Assembly (NCBI RefSeq): GCF_000016525.1 | Contig: NC_009515.1 | Span: 956,501 to 1,020,500, forward strand | DNA length: 64,000 bases | Source of the DNA: Methanobrevibacter smithii ATCC 35061 | Lineage (GTDB): Archaea; Methanobacteriota; Methanobacteria; Methanobacteriales; Methanobacteriaceae | Direction of reading: 5' to 3' | In this document: one piece after another, positions 48,450 to 57,533 of the stretch | How the letters are laid out: each line of letters begins with the position of its first letter | Numbering within the stretch: position 1 is the first letter of the stretch | Made by a program: the position numbers and the translations under genes | Notes under the pieces: generated by a model | The model's database searches: none | The model's input: the letters and a program-made list of their open reading frames with translations, nothing else | Told to the model about the DNA's origin: nothing

Positions 48450-49496
48450 TTATTCCCCTTTGCTTTTATTAAGTTCTATTCTAAAGTTATCTAAAACAGC
48501 ATAAGTTATACCCAGTATTAATGGACCTAAAATAAACCCTACAATTCCGTAAACTAATGGACCTGCCAAAAACCCTATAAGTAAAATTAAAGGATGGATA
48601 TCTGCATAATGACTGGATAATGCTGGCCTAATATACATATCACTTAAACTAAGGAAAAATCCAAATAAAATTACAATTACAACCCTTACATAATTTCCTG
48701 AAATCAAATCAACAATAGCCAAGGTCCAATAAATTGGCCAAGGTCCAAATATTGGAATTAACTGAAAAATACCGGTAAGCACTCCTAAAAATACTCCCTG
48801 AGAATATCCAAGTAAAGAATATCCAACAGTCGCAATAATACCAATAATTAAAGAAGTTAAAAAATGTCCATAAAATATACTTTTTAAAACCTCTTTAACG
48901 GAATTTACAGTTCTTTCAAAGAAATCTTTACTTTCCTGAGGTATGAATGATTCAACGAAATCATAACAGTTATCTCCATCACGAATAAAGTAATATATTG
49001 ATGCGAATAAAATAAATAAATCTACAGAAATTGAAAGAAGTTTGCTGGCCAAGCTTACAATATAATCCAGCACCACATTTCCAATATCCTTTATAAAACC
49101 GGATAAAGATGATTTAATTGATGCAGTATCAATACCAGAGCTTATATCTGCCGGCAGGCTATTAACCATCTGATTAATTACAGTATCCAAATTTAAGTTA
49201 AAACCACTTGGATTAACTACCAACACATCAGATAAAACACCAGATATTACTGAAATAATATATGCAATTAAAATAACCAATGGAATCATAACCAAAATTA
49301 CAGCCAGAAAAATAGAAACTGATCTGATTTTTATTTTAGAAGTTATTTTTCTAGCTAATGGGCGGATAGCATAAGCTAATATTGCCCCCAATATAACCAT
49401 ATTCAAAACCGGAGATACAATCATTAGTGATATTCCAAGCAAGAACAGTACCAGCAATACTGGAGGAGTTATATATTCTTTTAAGTCTTTTTCCAT
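48450..49496 (-). CDS. AI-2E/PerM-family membrane protein
   Basis: A permease-like protein of about 348 residues with seven or eight membrane helices; hydrophobic segments lie near residues 11-60, 63-90, 150-175 and 205-345. The family includes exporters of autoinducer-2 and Na+/H+ antiporters; the substrate here is unknown. The ATG at 49496 follows TGTGAT; the longer frame starts with GTG at 49505. It lies between pyrK and polB1 on the same strand, four bases before polB1. Confidence 0.85.
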   Translation of the reverse strand: MEKDLKEYITPPVLLVLFLLGISLMIVSPVLNMVILGAILAYAIRPLARKITSKIKIRSVSIFLAVILVMIPLVILIAYIISVISGVLSDVLVVNPSGFNLNLDTVINQMVNSLPADISSGIDTASIKSSLSGFIKDIGNVVLDYIVSLASKLLSISVDLFILFASIYYFIRDGDNCYDFVESFIPQESKDFFERTVNSVKEVLKSIFYGHFLTSLIIGIIATVGYSLLGYSQGVFLGVLTGIFQLIPIFGPWPIYWTLAIVDLISGNYVRVVIVILFGFFLSLSDMYIRPALSSHYADIHPLILLIGFLAGPLVYGIVGFILGPLILGITYAVLDNFRIELNKSKGE

Positions 49497-49511
49497 TAGA
49501 ATCACATTTAA

Positions 49512-50318
49512 TTACTGCTTTATTCCTGCAGCATTCCTTCTGTATTTACCGAACTCTGAAATTTCTTCTATTTTCTCATTTTTAAAAACAGGCCCTTCTA
49601 CACAGATTCTCCATCCAGTATTATCAACACAACACTGACCACATATACCTAGAGCACATTTCATGTATCTCTCTAGAGAATATTCTGCACTTATTCCAGC
49701 ATCTTCAAGTATTTCATAGATTCCTTTCATCATTATCTCAGGACCACAAACAAATGCAAAATCATAAGAGTTATCTTCAAGTAAACTTACAGTACAATCT
49801 GTTGCAAATCCTTCAAATCCAAAACTTCCATCATCAGTACACGGATGAATCTTTGCACCTGATTTTTCCAATGACTCCATAAACAGCAATTCTTCTTTTG
49901 TAACGGCTGCCGGAACTACATCAACAGCATTGCCTTTTTTAAGCAAATCACTAACTATTGCATTAATAGGAGCCATTCCAACTCCACCACCAATAGCTAA
50001 AACTTTTTTATCAGTTAAATCATTTGAAAATCCATTTCCATAGCTTCCTCGAATACCTATTTTATCTCCAACTTTTAAATCATGAAGCTGTGATGAAAAT
50101 TCACCAACATTTTTAACACTAATGGCCATTCTGGAATTTTCTTTGTCAATTAAAGAAATGGACATTGGTTTTTCATTATGGAAATTCCAAACCATCACAA
50201 ATTCCCCCGGAGAAGGAACACCGAACTTATCCATATCCCAATCAAAGACAAAAGTTTTAATTGTTGGAGTCTCTTCAATTATTTCATTAATTTCAACAAT
50301 TTGTGGAACATCATTCAT
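49512..50318 (-). CDS. pyrK: dihydroorotate dehydrogenase electron transfer subunit
   Basis: PyrK carries FAD and a [2Fe-2S] cluster and passes electrons from dihydroorotate dehydrogenase PyrD to an acceptor. The 268-residue protein has the FAD segment PMSISLIDKENSRMAISVK, the NAD-type GGGVGMAPINAIV and the cluster site MKCALGICGQCCVDNTGWRIC. GAGGAG precedes the ATG. It follows pyrD with three bases between. Confidence 0.95.
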   Translation of the reverse strand: MNDVPQIVEINEIIEETPTIKTFVFDWDMDKFGVPSPGEFVMVWNFHNEKPMSISLIDKENSRMAISVKNVGEFSSQLHDLKVGDKIGIRGSYGNGFSNDLTDKKVLAIGGGVGMAPINAIVSDLLKKGNAVDVVPAAVTKEELLFMESLEKSGAKIHPCTDDGSFGFEGFATDCTVSLLEDNSYDFAFVCGPEIMMKGIYEILEDAGISAEYSLERYMKCALGICGQCCVDNTGWRICVEGPVFKNEKIEEISEFGKYRRNAAGIKQ

Positions 50319-50321
50319 AAA

Positions 50322-51233
50322 TTACAACTCCTCATGTGCAAGGCCAATCATTTCATCAATAGATTCATAACCTTTTTTATTCATAAATTCTTCTAAATCT
50401 TTGTTGATTTTGCCAAATACTTCTACACCCTCATCCATAATAGAAGTACCAATTTGAACTGCCCTAGCTCCAGCAAATAAAAATTCAACAACATCTTCAA
50501 AGTTTGAAATACCTCCAACACCAATAATTGGAATATCTACATTATCATAAACAGTATAAACATTACGAAGAGCTATTGGTTTTATAGCCTTACCGCTCAT
50601 TCCGCCAAACTTATTTGATAAAACAGGTCTTGCAACATCAATATTGATTTTCATTCCAGGACCTAATGAATTAATTAAAGTCAATGCATCTGCTCCTGCA
50701 TCCTGAGCTGCCACAGCTATTTCAACAATATCAGTAACATTTGGAGTTAGTTTAGCTATTACTGGTTTATTTGCACTATCTTTAGCAGCACTAACAATTT
50801 TATGAGTTAAATTAGCATCCTGACCTATGGATGCACCATAACCTTCCATAGCATGAGGACATGAAATATTCAACTCAATCATATCAACATAATCTTCAAT
50901 TTCCAAAACTAACTTGCTAAATTCTTCAGGAGTTGCCCCGTAAATTGAAGCTATTGAAACATTTCCTTTCCTGTCAATTCTTTTAAGTTCCTCTTTAAAG
51001 TTTTCTGCACCGGGATTTGAAAGACCGATAGCATTGATAATGCCGCATTCAACACCTACAGTTGTAGGATTTGCATATCCCGGATTCGGTTCTAAAGAAA
51101 AAGATTTAGAAACAACACCTGCTGCACCGGATTTTAAAATCCAATTCATGGAAGAAGCATTACTTCCCATAACTCCTGCAGCCAACATTAAAGGATTTCT
51201 AAATTCAACTCCACAAACATTTGTCCTCAACAT
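50322..51233 (-). CDS. pyrD: dihydroorotate dehydrogenase, class 1B catalytic subunit
   Basis: PyrD oxidises dihydroorotate to orotate in pyrimidine synthesis. The 303-residue FMN protein has the family segments NPLMLAAGVMGS, NISCPHAMEGYGASIGQD with the catalytic cysteine, KPVIAKLTPNVTDI, and IIGVGGISNFEDVVEFL. GGTG precedes the ATG. It starts the pyrD-pyrK-permease-polB1 series on the minus strand. Confidence 0.96.
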   Translation of the reverse strand: MLRTNVCGVEFRNPLMLAAGVMGSNASSMNWILKSGAAGVVSKSFSLEPNPGYANPTTVGVECGIINAIGLSNPGAENFKEELKRIDRKGNVSIASIYGATPEEFSKLVLEIEDYVDMIELNISCPHAMEGYGASIGQDANLTHKIVSAAKDSANKPVIAKLTPNVTDIVEIAVAAQDAGADALTLINSLGPGMKINIDVARPVLSNKFGGMSGKAIKPIALRNVYTVYDNVDIPIIGVGGISNFEDVVEFLFAGARAVQIGTSIMDEGVEVFGKINKDLEEFMNKKGYESIDEMIGLAHEEL

Positions 51234-51292
51234 GATTACACCAAAAATTTTTATATGATATTAATTATGTATTATAAAACATTTATACATTT

Positions 51293-51850
51293 TTAATCAA
51301 GTTTTTCTTCATATTTCTTAATCAATTCACGATATTTATCATTCTGTAATTTTAAACTTATTACATTGGTTTTATTGGATTTAATAATTTCTTCTTTATC
51401 TTTTAATAAAGATTTAATGTTTTCATCCTGTTTTTCAATTATTAAATCTTTTTGAGCTAAAAGCCCCTCATAAGTTTTTGAAATTTTTCTTAATTGAACT
51501 TCCAAATTCTCAGTATTATTATGAACCTGCAACTTATAATCATCGATTAAAGTTCTTAAATATTTTATCTGGTCCTGTTTATCATCAATTATCTCCTGCT
51601 TTTCATTAAGTTTTTGTTGAAGATCATCTAACTCCTTAAACTTGGCTTTTTCATTATTAATCTCGCTGTCCACTTTAAGTTCCAGTGTTTTGATTTCATA
51701 CTTTTGTTTAGTGATGTAATTTTTAAATTTGTTAATTTCCTTATCCTTAGTGGCCAACTGCATATTAAGCTCATCAATTTCTGCATTTTTTAGCTCAATT
51801 GTTTCTTTAAGGTCCTGAAATTTCTTTTTATTATAGTTTGGTTTAGTCAT
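51293..51850 (-). CDS. coiled-coil protein of unknown function
   Basis: A protein of about 185 residues that is almost entirely coiled coil, with heptad-like spacing from residue 10 to the end (LKETIELKNAEIDELNMQL, KDKEINKFKNYITKQKYEIK). It is rich in Lys, Glu, Asp and Asn, has no signal peptide or membrane helix, and no cysteine. The frame opens at 51865; the ATG at 51850 (MTKPNYNKKK) is about as likely. It stands divergent from nop5 across about 130 bases. I do not recognise a family; a structural or chromosome-associated role is possible. Confidence 0.7.
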   Translation of the reverse strand: MTKPNYNKKKFQDLKETIELKNAEIDELNMQLATKDKEINKFKNYITKQKYEIKTLELKVDSEINNEKAKFKELDDLQQKLNEKQEIIDDKQDQIKYLRTLIDDYKLQVHNNTENLEVQLRKISKTYEGLLAQKDLIIEKQDENIKSLLKDKEEIIKSNKTNVISLKLQNDKYRELIKKYEEKLD

Positions 51851-51984
51851 GATTCCCAATTCCATAAAATATTCAATTAAACTATATTTTTTAAATCAAT
51901 TAAATGTTTGTAATTCTCTATATTAATATATCAGTTACAATAAATTTAGTATTAAATTAACAAATGCATTTTGAGTGAATAAAT

Positions 51985-53148
51985 ATGGAATGTTATATAA
52001 CCTATTGCATTAAAGGATTTTTAGCTTTTAGTGAGGATTTTGAATTAATAACTCAAAAATTATTTCCAAAAGAGAGTATTGTAACTGCACTAATGGAAAT
52101 TAAGAATAAAAAAATAGTTTCACAGGAAAAGGAAATTATTGAAGAAGTCTCAAAAGATTATGATAAAATCATTATTGAATCAAATAAACGAATCTCCGAT
52201 TATTCTGGCTTAAAATCCTTTGACAAACTAGAAATTAAAACACCAAATGCCGGTGGAGAGTATTTAAGAAGTAATTTGGAAAAATTTGTTGGTGATGACT
52301 ATCTTGAAGTTTATCAGCAGTTAGCTATTGCTAAAATGAAAGAAGCATCAAAATCAGAAGACAAACATCTTATCCAAGCTATAAATTCTATTGATGAAAT
52401 CGATGAATCAATCAGCAAATTAATTGAACGCATTAGGGAATGGTACGCTTTGTATTTCCCGGAAATGGATGTAATTAAAAATAATGAAACATATGTTCGT
52501 TTAATAGCTGAAAATAAAACCAAAGAAAAAATCATTGAAGCAAAGCCAGACGTATTTTTAATAGATTCCGATTATGATGAAGAAATCAACCAAAGTGATT
52601 TGGACATCATGAACAATTATGCAAATTCCATTTATGAATTGCAGAAAAGCAGAAAATCTATTGAAAACTACATTGAAGATAAAATGGAATCATTAGCACC
52701 GAATTTGAAATTATTGGTTGGAGCTTCACTTGGTGCTAAACTAATATCACATGCAGGAGGGCTTAAAAGACTAGCAACATATCCTTCAAGTACTGTTCAG
52801 ATAATGGGTGCTGAAAAAGCATTGTTTAGACATTTGAAAAGTGGAGACAGACCTCCAAAATATGGTTTAATCTATCAACACCCACAAATTAGAGGAGCCA
52901 AGTGGTGGAATCGTGGAAAAATCGCCAGAATGCTTGCATCCAAAATATCATTAGCATGCAGAAAAGATATTTTCACCAAAGATTTTGATCCGAATATTTA
53001 TGATGAATTTATCGAAAAGGCAGAACAGATAGAAAAAGAAAATCCGTTCCCAACAAAAACTACCAAAAAACGAAAAGAAGAACACTCAAAATCTAAAAAT
53101 AAACACCCAAAATCTAAAAAAAGAAGAAAAAATAAAAGGAGGAAATAA
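51985..53148 (+). CDS. nop5: Nop5 (Nop56/58) core protein of C/D box RNP
   Basis: Nop5 joins L7Ae and fibrillarin on box C/D guide RNAs that direct 2'-O-methylation of rRNA and tRNA. The 387-residue protein has an N-terminal fibrillarin-binding domain, a coiled coil (about 105-230) and the Nop domain with LVGASLGAKLISHAGGLKRL and GLIYQHPQIRGAKWWNRGKIAR. The last 40 residues are a Lys/Arg tail. It starts the operon and is followed by flpA three bases later. Confidence 0.95.
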   Translation: MECYITYCIKGFLAFSEDFELITQKLFPKESIVTALMEIKNKKIVSQEKEIIEEVSKDYDKIIIESNKRISDYSGLKSFDKLEIKTPNAGGEYLRSNLEKFVGDDYLEVYQQLAIAKMKEASKSEDKHLIQAINSIDEIDESISKLIERIREWYALYFPEMDVIKNNETYVRLIAENKTKEKIIEAKPDVFLIDSDYDEEINQSDLDIMNNYANSIYELQKSRKSIENYIEDKMESLAPNLKLLVGASLGAKLISHAGGLKRLATYPSSTVQIMGAEKALFRHLKSGDRPPKYGLIYQHPQIRGAKWWNRGKIARMLASKISLACRKDIFTKDFDPNIYDEFIEKAEQIEKENPFPTKTTKKRKEEHSKSKNKHPKSKKRRKNKRRK

Positions 53149-53151
53149 GCT

Positions 53152-53793
53152 ATGAAAGTTTATTTGAAAGATGGACAAATAGCTACCAAAAATTTAACCC
53201 CCGGAATTTCAGTTTATGGTGAAGAGCTAATTCAGGAAAAAGAAGAATACAGAATATGGAATCCTAGACGGTCAAAATTAGCAGCAGCCTTATTAAATGG
53301 ATTAGAAAATCTGGACATTTCTGAAGATGCGAAAGTCCTATACTTAGGTGCATCAACTGGAACAACAGTTTCACACATTTCAGACATAGTAACTGATGGA
53401 AGAATATATGCTGTTGAATTTTCACCAACAACAGCTAAAAAATTAGTCAGACTAGCCAGACAAAGGACTAATATTGCTCCGATTTTGGGAGATGCAACCA
53501 AACCTAAAAATTATTTGAATATAACCGAAAAAACAGACATTGTATACTGTGATGTAGCTCAACCAACACAAAGCCAACTGTTTATGAAAAACATGAACTT
53601 AATAGGGAAAGATGATGTTATAGGAGCATTAATGATTAAAGCCAGAAGTATTGATGTTGTACAAAAGCCTAAAAAGATTTTTAAAGAAGAAGAAAGAAAA
53701 TTGAGAGAAAAGGGTTTTAAAATTATTGAAAAAGTAAAACTGGAACCTTACGAAAAAGACCATATTGCATTTGTAGTAGAGAAAAATTTTTAA
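53152..53793 (+). CDS. flpA: fibrillarin, rRNA/tRNA 2'-O-methyltransferase
   Basis: The methyltransferase of the box C/D RNP. The 213-residue protein has EYRIWNPRRSKLAAAL, the SAM site VLYLGASTGTTVSHISD near residue 63, and the DVAQPTQ segment. AAGGAGG stands before the ATG inside the end of nop5. It is coupled to Nop5 by position and function. Confidence 0.97.
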   Translation: MKVYLKDGQIATKNLTPGISVYGEELIQEKEEYRIWNPRRSKLAAALLNGLENLDISEDAKVLYLGASTGTTVSHISDIVTDGRIYAVEFSPTTAKKLVRLARQRTNIAPILGDATKPKNYLNITEKTDIVYCDVAQPTQSQLFMKNMNLIGKDDVIGALMIKARSIDVVQKPKKIFKEEERKLREKGFKIIEKVKLEPYEKDHIAFVVEKNF

Positions 53794-53942
53794 TAAAAAA
53801 TATCCCCACTACACTTGTAAAACCTTAAAAAAAGGACAGACATAAAATTAAAAAAATAAGCCAAAACACCCAAAAAAGTATTACTTCGATAGCTATTTAT
53901 AACATAAAATGAAATATACAATATGCTAATGCAAATAAAAAA

Positions 53943-54020
53943 AAGTTCATTTTAAATGCCTTTAGGGAAAAAATCACTCTATTAATCACTCAAATTGGTA
54001 ATTCCTAAAGGAATGAACTT
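53943..54020. repeat. long imperfect inverted repeat between flpA and coaB
   Basis: AAGTTCATT (53943-53951) and CCTTTAGG (53959-53966) on the left are matched by CCTAAAGG (54004-54011) and AATGAACTT (54012-54020) on the right. The arms are exact apart from a seven-base bulge on the left, with a 37-base loop. The loop holds the direct repeat AATCACTC twice. It lies in a 332-bp gap between convergent genes. It could be a structured RNA, a two-way terminator or a remnant of a small mobile element. I see nothing else in this gap. Confidence 0.45.
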
Positions 54021-54125
54021 ATTTTTAAAAAATACTTATTTTTACCAAATTTTCAATAAATGTTTAAAAAAAGTTATTTTAACTAAAAAATATTACTTTT
54101 TAAGGCCTAAAAATTGCACATATCC

Positions 54126-54740
54126 CTAAATCTTTTCCAAAATAACATCAAAAATGATATTGGCTATTTCTTTTTTTGAAGACAGCGGAACACTTACAAT
54201 ATCATCGTCTACAATCCAAACCTTATTATTATCTGAACCAAAATGACAATTCTCATCACTAACATCATTAGCTATTACCAAATCTGTTCCTGCATCTTTA
54301 ATCTGTTGTTTTGCACTGGCTATTATGTCTTCTTTAGAAATATTAACTTCCGCCTTAAATCCAACTAAAAAAATATCCGGATTCAATTCTTTAATCTGGC
54401 GGATGATTTTAATGGTTGGTTTTAAATTTATAGACAGTGCCTTTGAAGAATCAATTTTATGAGTGTCCTTATCTTCAAATTTAAAATCAGAAACTGCAGC
54501 TGTTGAAATAAAAATATCCTGACTCGGAATTAATTTCTTAATTGCTTTATTCATTTCTCCAGCTGTTTCAACTTTAATAACATTAAATACTGAAGGGATT
54601 CTTACACTAACATTAGCTACAATTAGTGTAACATCAAATCCACGAATATAAGCCTGTTTAGCTAATTCCAAACCCATTTTTCCAGAGGATTTGTTGGTTA
54701 TTCCCCTTATCGGATCAATAGGTTCATAAGTTCCACCCAT
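54126..54740 (-). CDS. coaB: phosphopantothenoylcysteine synthetase part (CoaB) of CoaBC
   Basis: CoaB joins cysteine to phosphopantothenate in coenzyme A synthesis. The visible frame gives 204 residues beginning MGGTYEPIDPIRGITNKSSGKMG, with IFISTAAVSDFKF, LVGFKAEV and LVIANDVS, typical of CoaB. The first strand of the domain (HEKVLIS) lies before this ATG and is in frame with it. Eleven codons further upstream is a TGA that ends coaC in the same frame. So the two parts form one open frame interrupted by a single stop. GAGGTG overlaps this stop. Whether translation starts at 54740, at a rare codon such as ATC at 54764, or by read-through is not clear. Confidence 0.8.
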   Translation of the reverse strand: MGGTYEPIDPIRGITNKSSGKMGLELAKQAYIRGFDVTLIVANVSVRIPSVFNVIKVETAGEMNKAIKKLIPSQDIFISTAAVSDFKFEDKDTHKIDSSKALSINLKPTIKIIRQIKELNPDIFLVGFKAEVNISKEDIIASAKQQIKDAGTDLVIANDVSDENCHFGSDNNKVWIVDDDIVSVPLSSKKEIANIIFDVILEKI

Positions 54741-54773
54741 ACTTATTAAAACTTTTTCGTGGATAAAACCACC

Positions 54774-55280
54774 TCATTTATTTAAATTAATTGTTCTTAA
54801 TGCTTCTAAAACTATATCTTCTTTATCTGGGAATTTTGCTTTGCCTTCATCCATTTTAGGTTTGATAAATGAAGCAGAACCCTCTTCTTTAATTTTATCA
54901 ATATTGTCTTTAATAGCCTTAAACATTGAATCATGCATTGACGGAACGAACAAAATTGGAGTGTCATGTCCATATGCTGTAATCAAAAGTGTAGAGATTG
55001 GGTCATCAGCTAGCTTATATGCAAATTTGCTTATGGTATTCGCAGTAGCTGGAGCAACTAATATCAAATCCTCTTGTGAATATTTAACATGCTCAATCTT
55101 ACCAGTCAACCTGGTTACCACTTCATTACCTGTTGCAAATTCCATAGCATTTGGAGTGATAATATCGCAAGCAGCTTCGCTCATAAAACATTTAACTTCC
55201 ATATCATTTCTTTTAAGTTCCCTAGCTAATTTAATAGATTCAGTAGCGGCAATACTGCCAGTAACACATAATATAATCAT
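54774..55280 (-). CDS. coaC: phosphopantothenoylcysteine decarboxylase part (CoaC) of CoaBC
   Basis: CoaC is the flavoprotein that decarboxylates phosphopantothenoylcysteine to 4'-phosphopantetheine. The 168-residue part begins MIILCVTGSIAATESIKLAREL and has LILVAPATANTISKFAYKLADD and PILFVPSMHDSMF, which match the family including the PAMN-like region (here PSMH). AGAGGT precedes the ATG. In most archaea CoaC and CoaB are one protein (Dfp). Here the frame ends with TGA at 54774-54776, just where the CoaB domain would begin. Confidence 0.87.
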   Translation of the reverse strand: MIILCVTGSIAATESIKLARELKRNDMEVKCFMSEAACDIITPNAMEFATGNEVVTRLTGKIEHVKYSQEDLILVAPATANTISKFAYKLADDPISTLLITAYGHDTPILFVPSMHDSMFKAIKDNIDKIKEEGSASFIKPKMDEGKAKFPDKEDIVLEALRTINLNK

Positions 55281-55310
55281 GAAAATACCTCTAAAAAAAA
55301 ATAAAAAGAA

Positions 55311-55880
55311 TTATGCACCAATTTGCATATTTTCTAAAATATAATTAAATGAATTTAGATTTTCATTAAATTTATCAATTGGAGCACTATACAATACAAC
55401 ATAAGCCTGATCTCCTTTATCAAACCAAATAGCCTTATGTTCTTTAACTACTCCATCTACATCAGATGTATAAACATATTCAGTAGCATTTTTATCGTTG
55501 ATTAAAACCTGACCTGATGAAGTCAAATTAAAAGATGAATCATGCTGCATTGCAGTATAAGTCTTATTTATAAATGAATCAAAACTTCCCTCAATAGGCT
55601 GTTTTTCAACATTGATGGTAACTTGCCCTACTTTAGATGAATCAATAGAGTCAGATTTTGCAAGAGCAATTACTGAAGAATTTGAAGTTGATTCAGAAAG
55701 CACCCATTCAGAAGGATATTGAACCATGACTCCCCCTTTAGAAGAACTTAACATTTTAGTAGCATTATCACCACTACTTCCTGTAAGGTCAGCTGTAGAT
55801 ACATTATTCATAATCAAGTATCCGAACACACAAACAATTGCTACAATTATTATAACTCCACATATAATATTTTTTTTCAT
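55311..55880 (-). CDS. membrane-anchored extracytoplasmic protein, PsbP-like
   Basis: A 189-residue protein with one N-terminal membrane helix (IICGVIIIVAIVCVFGYLIM) and an outside domain. The domain has VMVQYPSEWVLSESTSNSSVIALAKS and ends with a YILENMQIGA strand, a pattern of PsbP-like or DUF-type domains in surface proteins of Methanobacteriales. Its function is unknown. GGTGA precedes the ATG. It lies 31 bases from coaC and 21 bases from the next gene on the same strand. Confidence 0.75.
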   Translation of the reverse strand: MKKNIICGVIIIVAIVCVFGYLIMNNVSTADLTGSSGDNATKMLSSSKGGVMVQYPSEWVLSESTSNSSVIALAKSDSIDSSKVGQVTINVEKQPIEGSFDSFINKTYTAMQHDSSFNLTSSGQVLINDKNATEYVYTSDVDGVVKEHKAIWFDKGDQAYVVLYSAPIDKFNENLNSFNYILENMQIGA

Positions 55881-55901
55881 AAATTCACCATTAATTAACT
55901 T

Positions 55902-56573
55902 CTATCCTGTCACAGTTCCTTCAACAGTTCCAGAATCTCCGGATCCAGAACTACTTCCAGAACCAGACTCTTCACCACCAGTTCCAGAATCATAACTTCC
56001 TGAACCTTGACCAGAAGATGAATCCCCACTATCGTATGAGTTATCTGAAGTATAAGTATCTCCAACTTGAACAGAATCATTATCCGTATCATTTACTTTG
56101 ACTTCTTCAACCTCTGGAAATGCCGTATCCTCAACAATAGCCTGCGCATCAGTTACTGAAATGTTTCCAAAGTCAAAAGTTAAAACTCCATAACCAATAC
56201 CTGCAGTAAATCCGATTACTAAAACTAAAACCGCAATTAATTTAAAAGTACCATTATCCATAGGAGGTTTTTTCTCTTTGTTAAAATCTTTATCTCCTTT
56301 TTTTGGATTGATAATATATTTTTGAACTAAATCTTGCTCCTCTTTTTTCTTCTTATTAAGTTTAGGAGGTTTAGGGTTAGTTTTTCTTTTACCAGATGGT
56401 TTACCCTGCATAGACCTAATTCTATTAGTAGCATCACGAGCATCTAATGTATTGAGCTTATCTTCATATTTAGAGCGAAAATATCTGTATTTTTCTTCAG
56501 AAATTTTGCCATGAGCATAGTCTGCATCTAAACAACGCATAACTCTTAGAAGTTTCTCCTTATCATTTGGCAT
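55902..56573 (-). CDS. single-helix membrane protein with Ser/Gly-rich outer tail
   Basis: A protein of about 223 residues with three parts. Residues 1-60 form a soluble region (MPNDKEKLLRVMRCLDAD, SEEKYRYFRSKYEDKL) like short bundle domains that follow SHOCT-type patterns. Then come a basic linker and a membrane helix (KLIAVLVLVIGFTAGIGYGVL). The outside tail is acidic and then almost only Ser, Gly, Asp and Glu. The ATG at 56573 follows GGGATGG; three codons upstream an ATG is possible. Function unknown. It may be co-transcribed with the PsbP-like gene. Confidence 0.72.
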   Translation of the reverse strand: MPNDKEKLLRVMRCLDADYAHGKISEEKYRYFRSKYEDKLNTLDARDATNRIRSMQGKPSGKRKTNPKPPKLNKKKKEEQDLVQKYIINPKKGDKDFNKEKKPPMDNGTFKLIAVLVLVIGFTAGIGYGVLTFDFGNISVTDAQAIVEDTAFPEVEEVKVNDTDNDSVQVGDTYTSDNSYDSGDSSSGQGSGSYDSGTGGEESGSGSSSGSGDSGTVEGTVTG

Positions 56574-56634
56574 GTATACCATCCCTGAATCTTATCATAA
56601 TATTAGTTTATTAAACCAATAATTTAAAGTTTTT

Positions 56635-57441
56635 CTAAAACTCCGGGTAAGAACCTAAAACCTTTAAAAAGTAAGTAAGCCCATCCAGTTCATTTAGAAT
56701 ATTCTGAACAGTTTTATCTTTTCTATGACCATAAAAATCAACAAAAAACAAATATTTGCCCAAACCTTTTTTAGAAGGTCTTGATTCAATTTTTGTTAAG
56801 TTAATACTTTCTTTTTCAAAAACACCTAATATTTTATAAAGCATACCAGGTTTATCTTCATAAATAGAGAATATTATTGAAGTCTTATCCCTGCCAGTAG
56901 GCTCATGATCATTTTTCGATAAAACTACAAAACGTGTTTCGTTATTATCCAAATCCTGAATATTAGGTTTGAGGATTTCCAAGCCATAAATCTCAGCAGC
57001 TTTAGAATTTCCAATAGCTGCCTTTGTTTTATCGCCTAAAATACTTTTAGCTGCACTGGCAGTACTTACAGCATAATGGGGCTGTATTTCATTATCCCTA
57101 ATAAACTCCTGACATTGAGCTATTGCCTGAGAATGAGAATATACATCAGTTATGTCATTCATAACTGTTTTAGGATTGACAATTAAATTCTGATTAATTG
57201 GAATTACCATTTCCTTAAATATTTTTAAATCAAATTTATGAGCTAAAGAATCTAGAGTAAGTCCTACCGGACCTTCAATAGAGTTTTCAATTGGCACTAC
57301 TCCAAATTGACACTCCCCATTTGAAACACTTTCCATCACTGCAGGAATCGTGCAATATGGAATTAAATTTCCCTCAAGTATATAAGCTGCTTCATGAGTA
57401 AAAGTTCCTTTCGGACCTAAAAATGAAATATTATTACACAT
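56635..57441 (-). CDS. pheA: prephenate dehydratase
   Basis: PheA turns prephenate into phenylpyruvate for phenylalanine synthesis. The 268-residue protein has the catalytic domain (FLGPKGTFTHEAA, PIENSIEGPVG, DNNETRFVVL with the TRF motif) and a C-terminal ACT domain (KPGMLYKILGVFEKESINLTKIESRP) for feedback by phenylalanine. No ribosome-binding site is visible before the ATG. Confidence 0.95.
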   Translation of the reverse strand: MCNNISFLGPKGTFTHEAAYILEGNLIPYCTIPAVMESVSNGECQFGVVPIENSIEGPVGLTLDSLAHKFDLKIFKEMVIPINQNLIVNPKTVMNDITDVYSHSQAIAQCQEFIRDNEIQPHYAVSTASAAKSILGDKTKAAIGNSKAAEIYGLEILKPNIQDLDNNETRFVVLSKNDHEPTGRDKTSIIFSIYEDKPGMLYKILGVFEKESINLTKIESRPSKKGLGKYLFFVDFYGHRKDKTVQNILNELDGLTYFLKVLGSYPEF

Positions 57442-57480
57442 AATACTTTGTGTTATATTGCTTGACAGTTAAAAAGTTTA

Positions 57481-57524
57481 TTGTAAAAAATAAAAAAGAA
57501 GAAATAGCTAAAATATTAGCTATT
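57481..57524 (-). terminator. terminator of CBS-domain gene
   Basis: AATAGCTAA (57503-57511) and TTAGCTATT (57516-57524) form a perfect 9-bp stem with a four-base loop. On the minus strand it is followed by TTTCTTCTTTTTTATTTTTT. Confidence 0.7.
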
Positions 57525-57533
57525 AAAATTTAA

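Noticed and set aside
53794-54125. Box C/D or H/ACA guide RNA behind flpA
   Set aside because: No C, D or ACA box was found with proper spacing.
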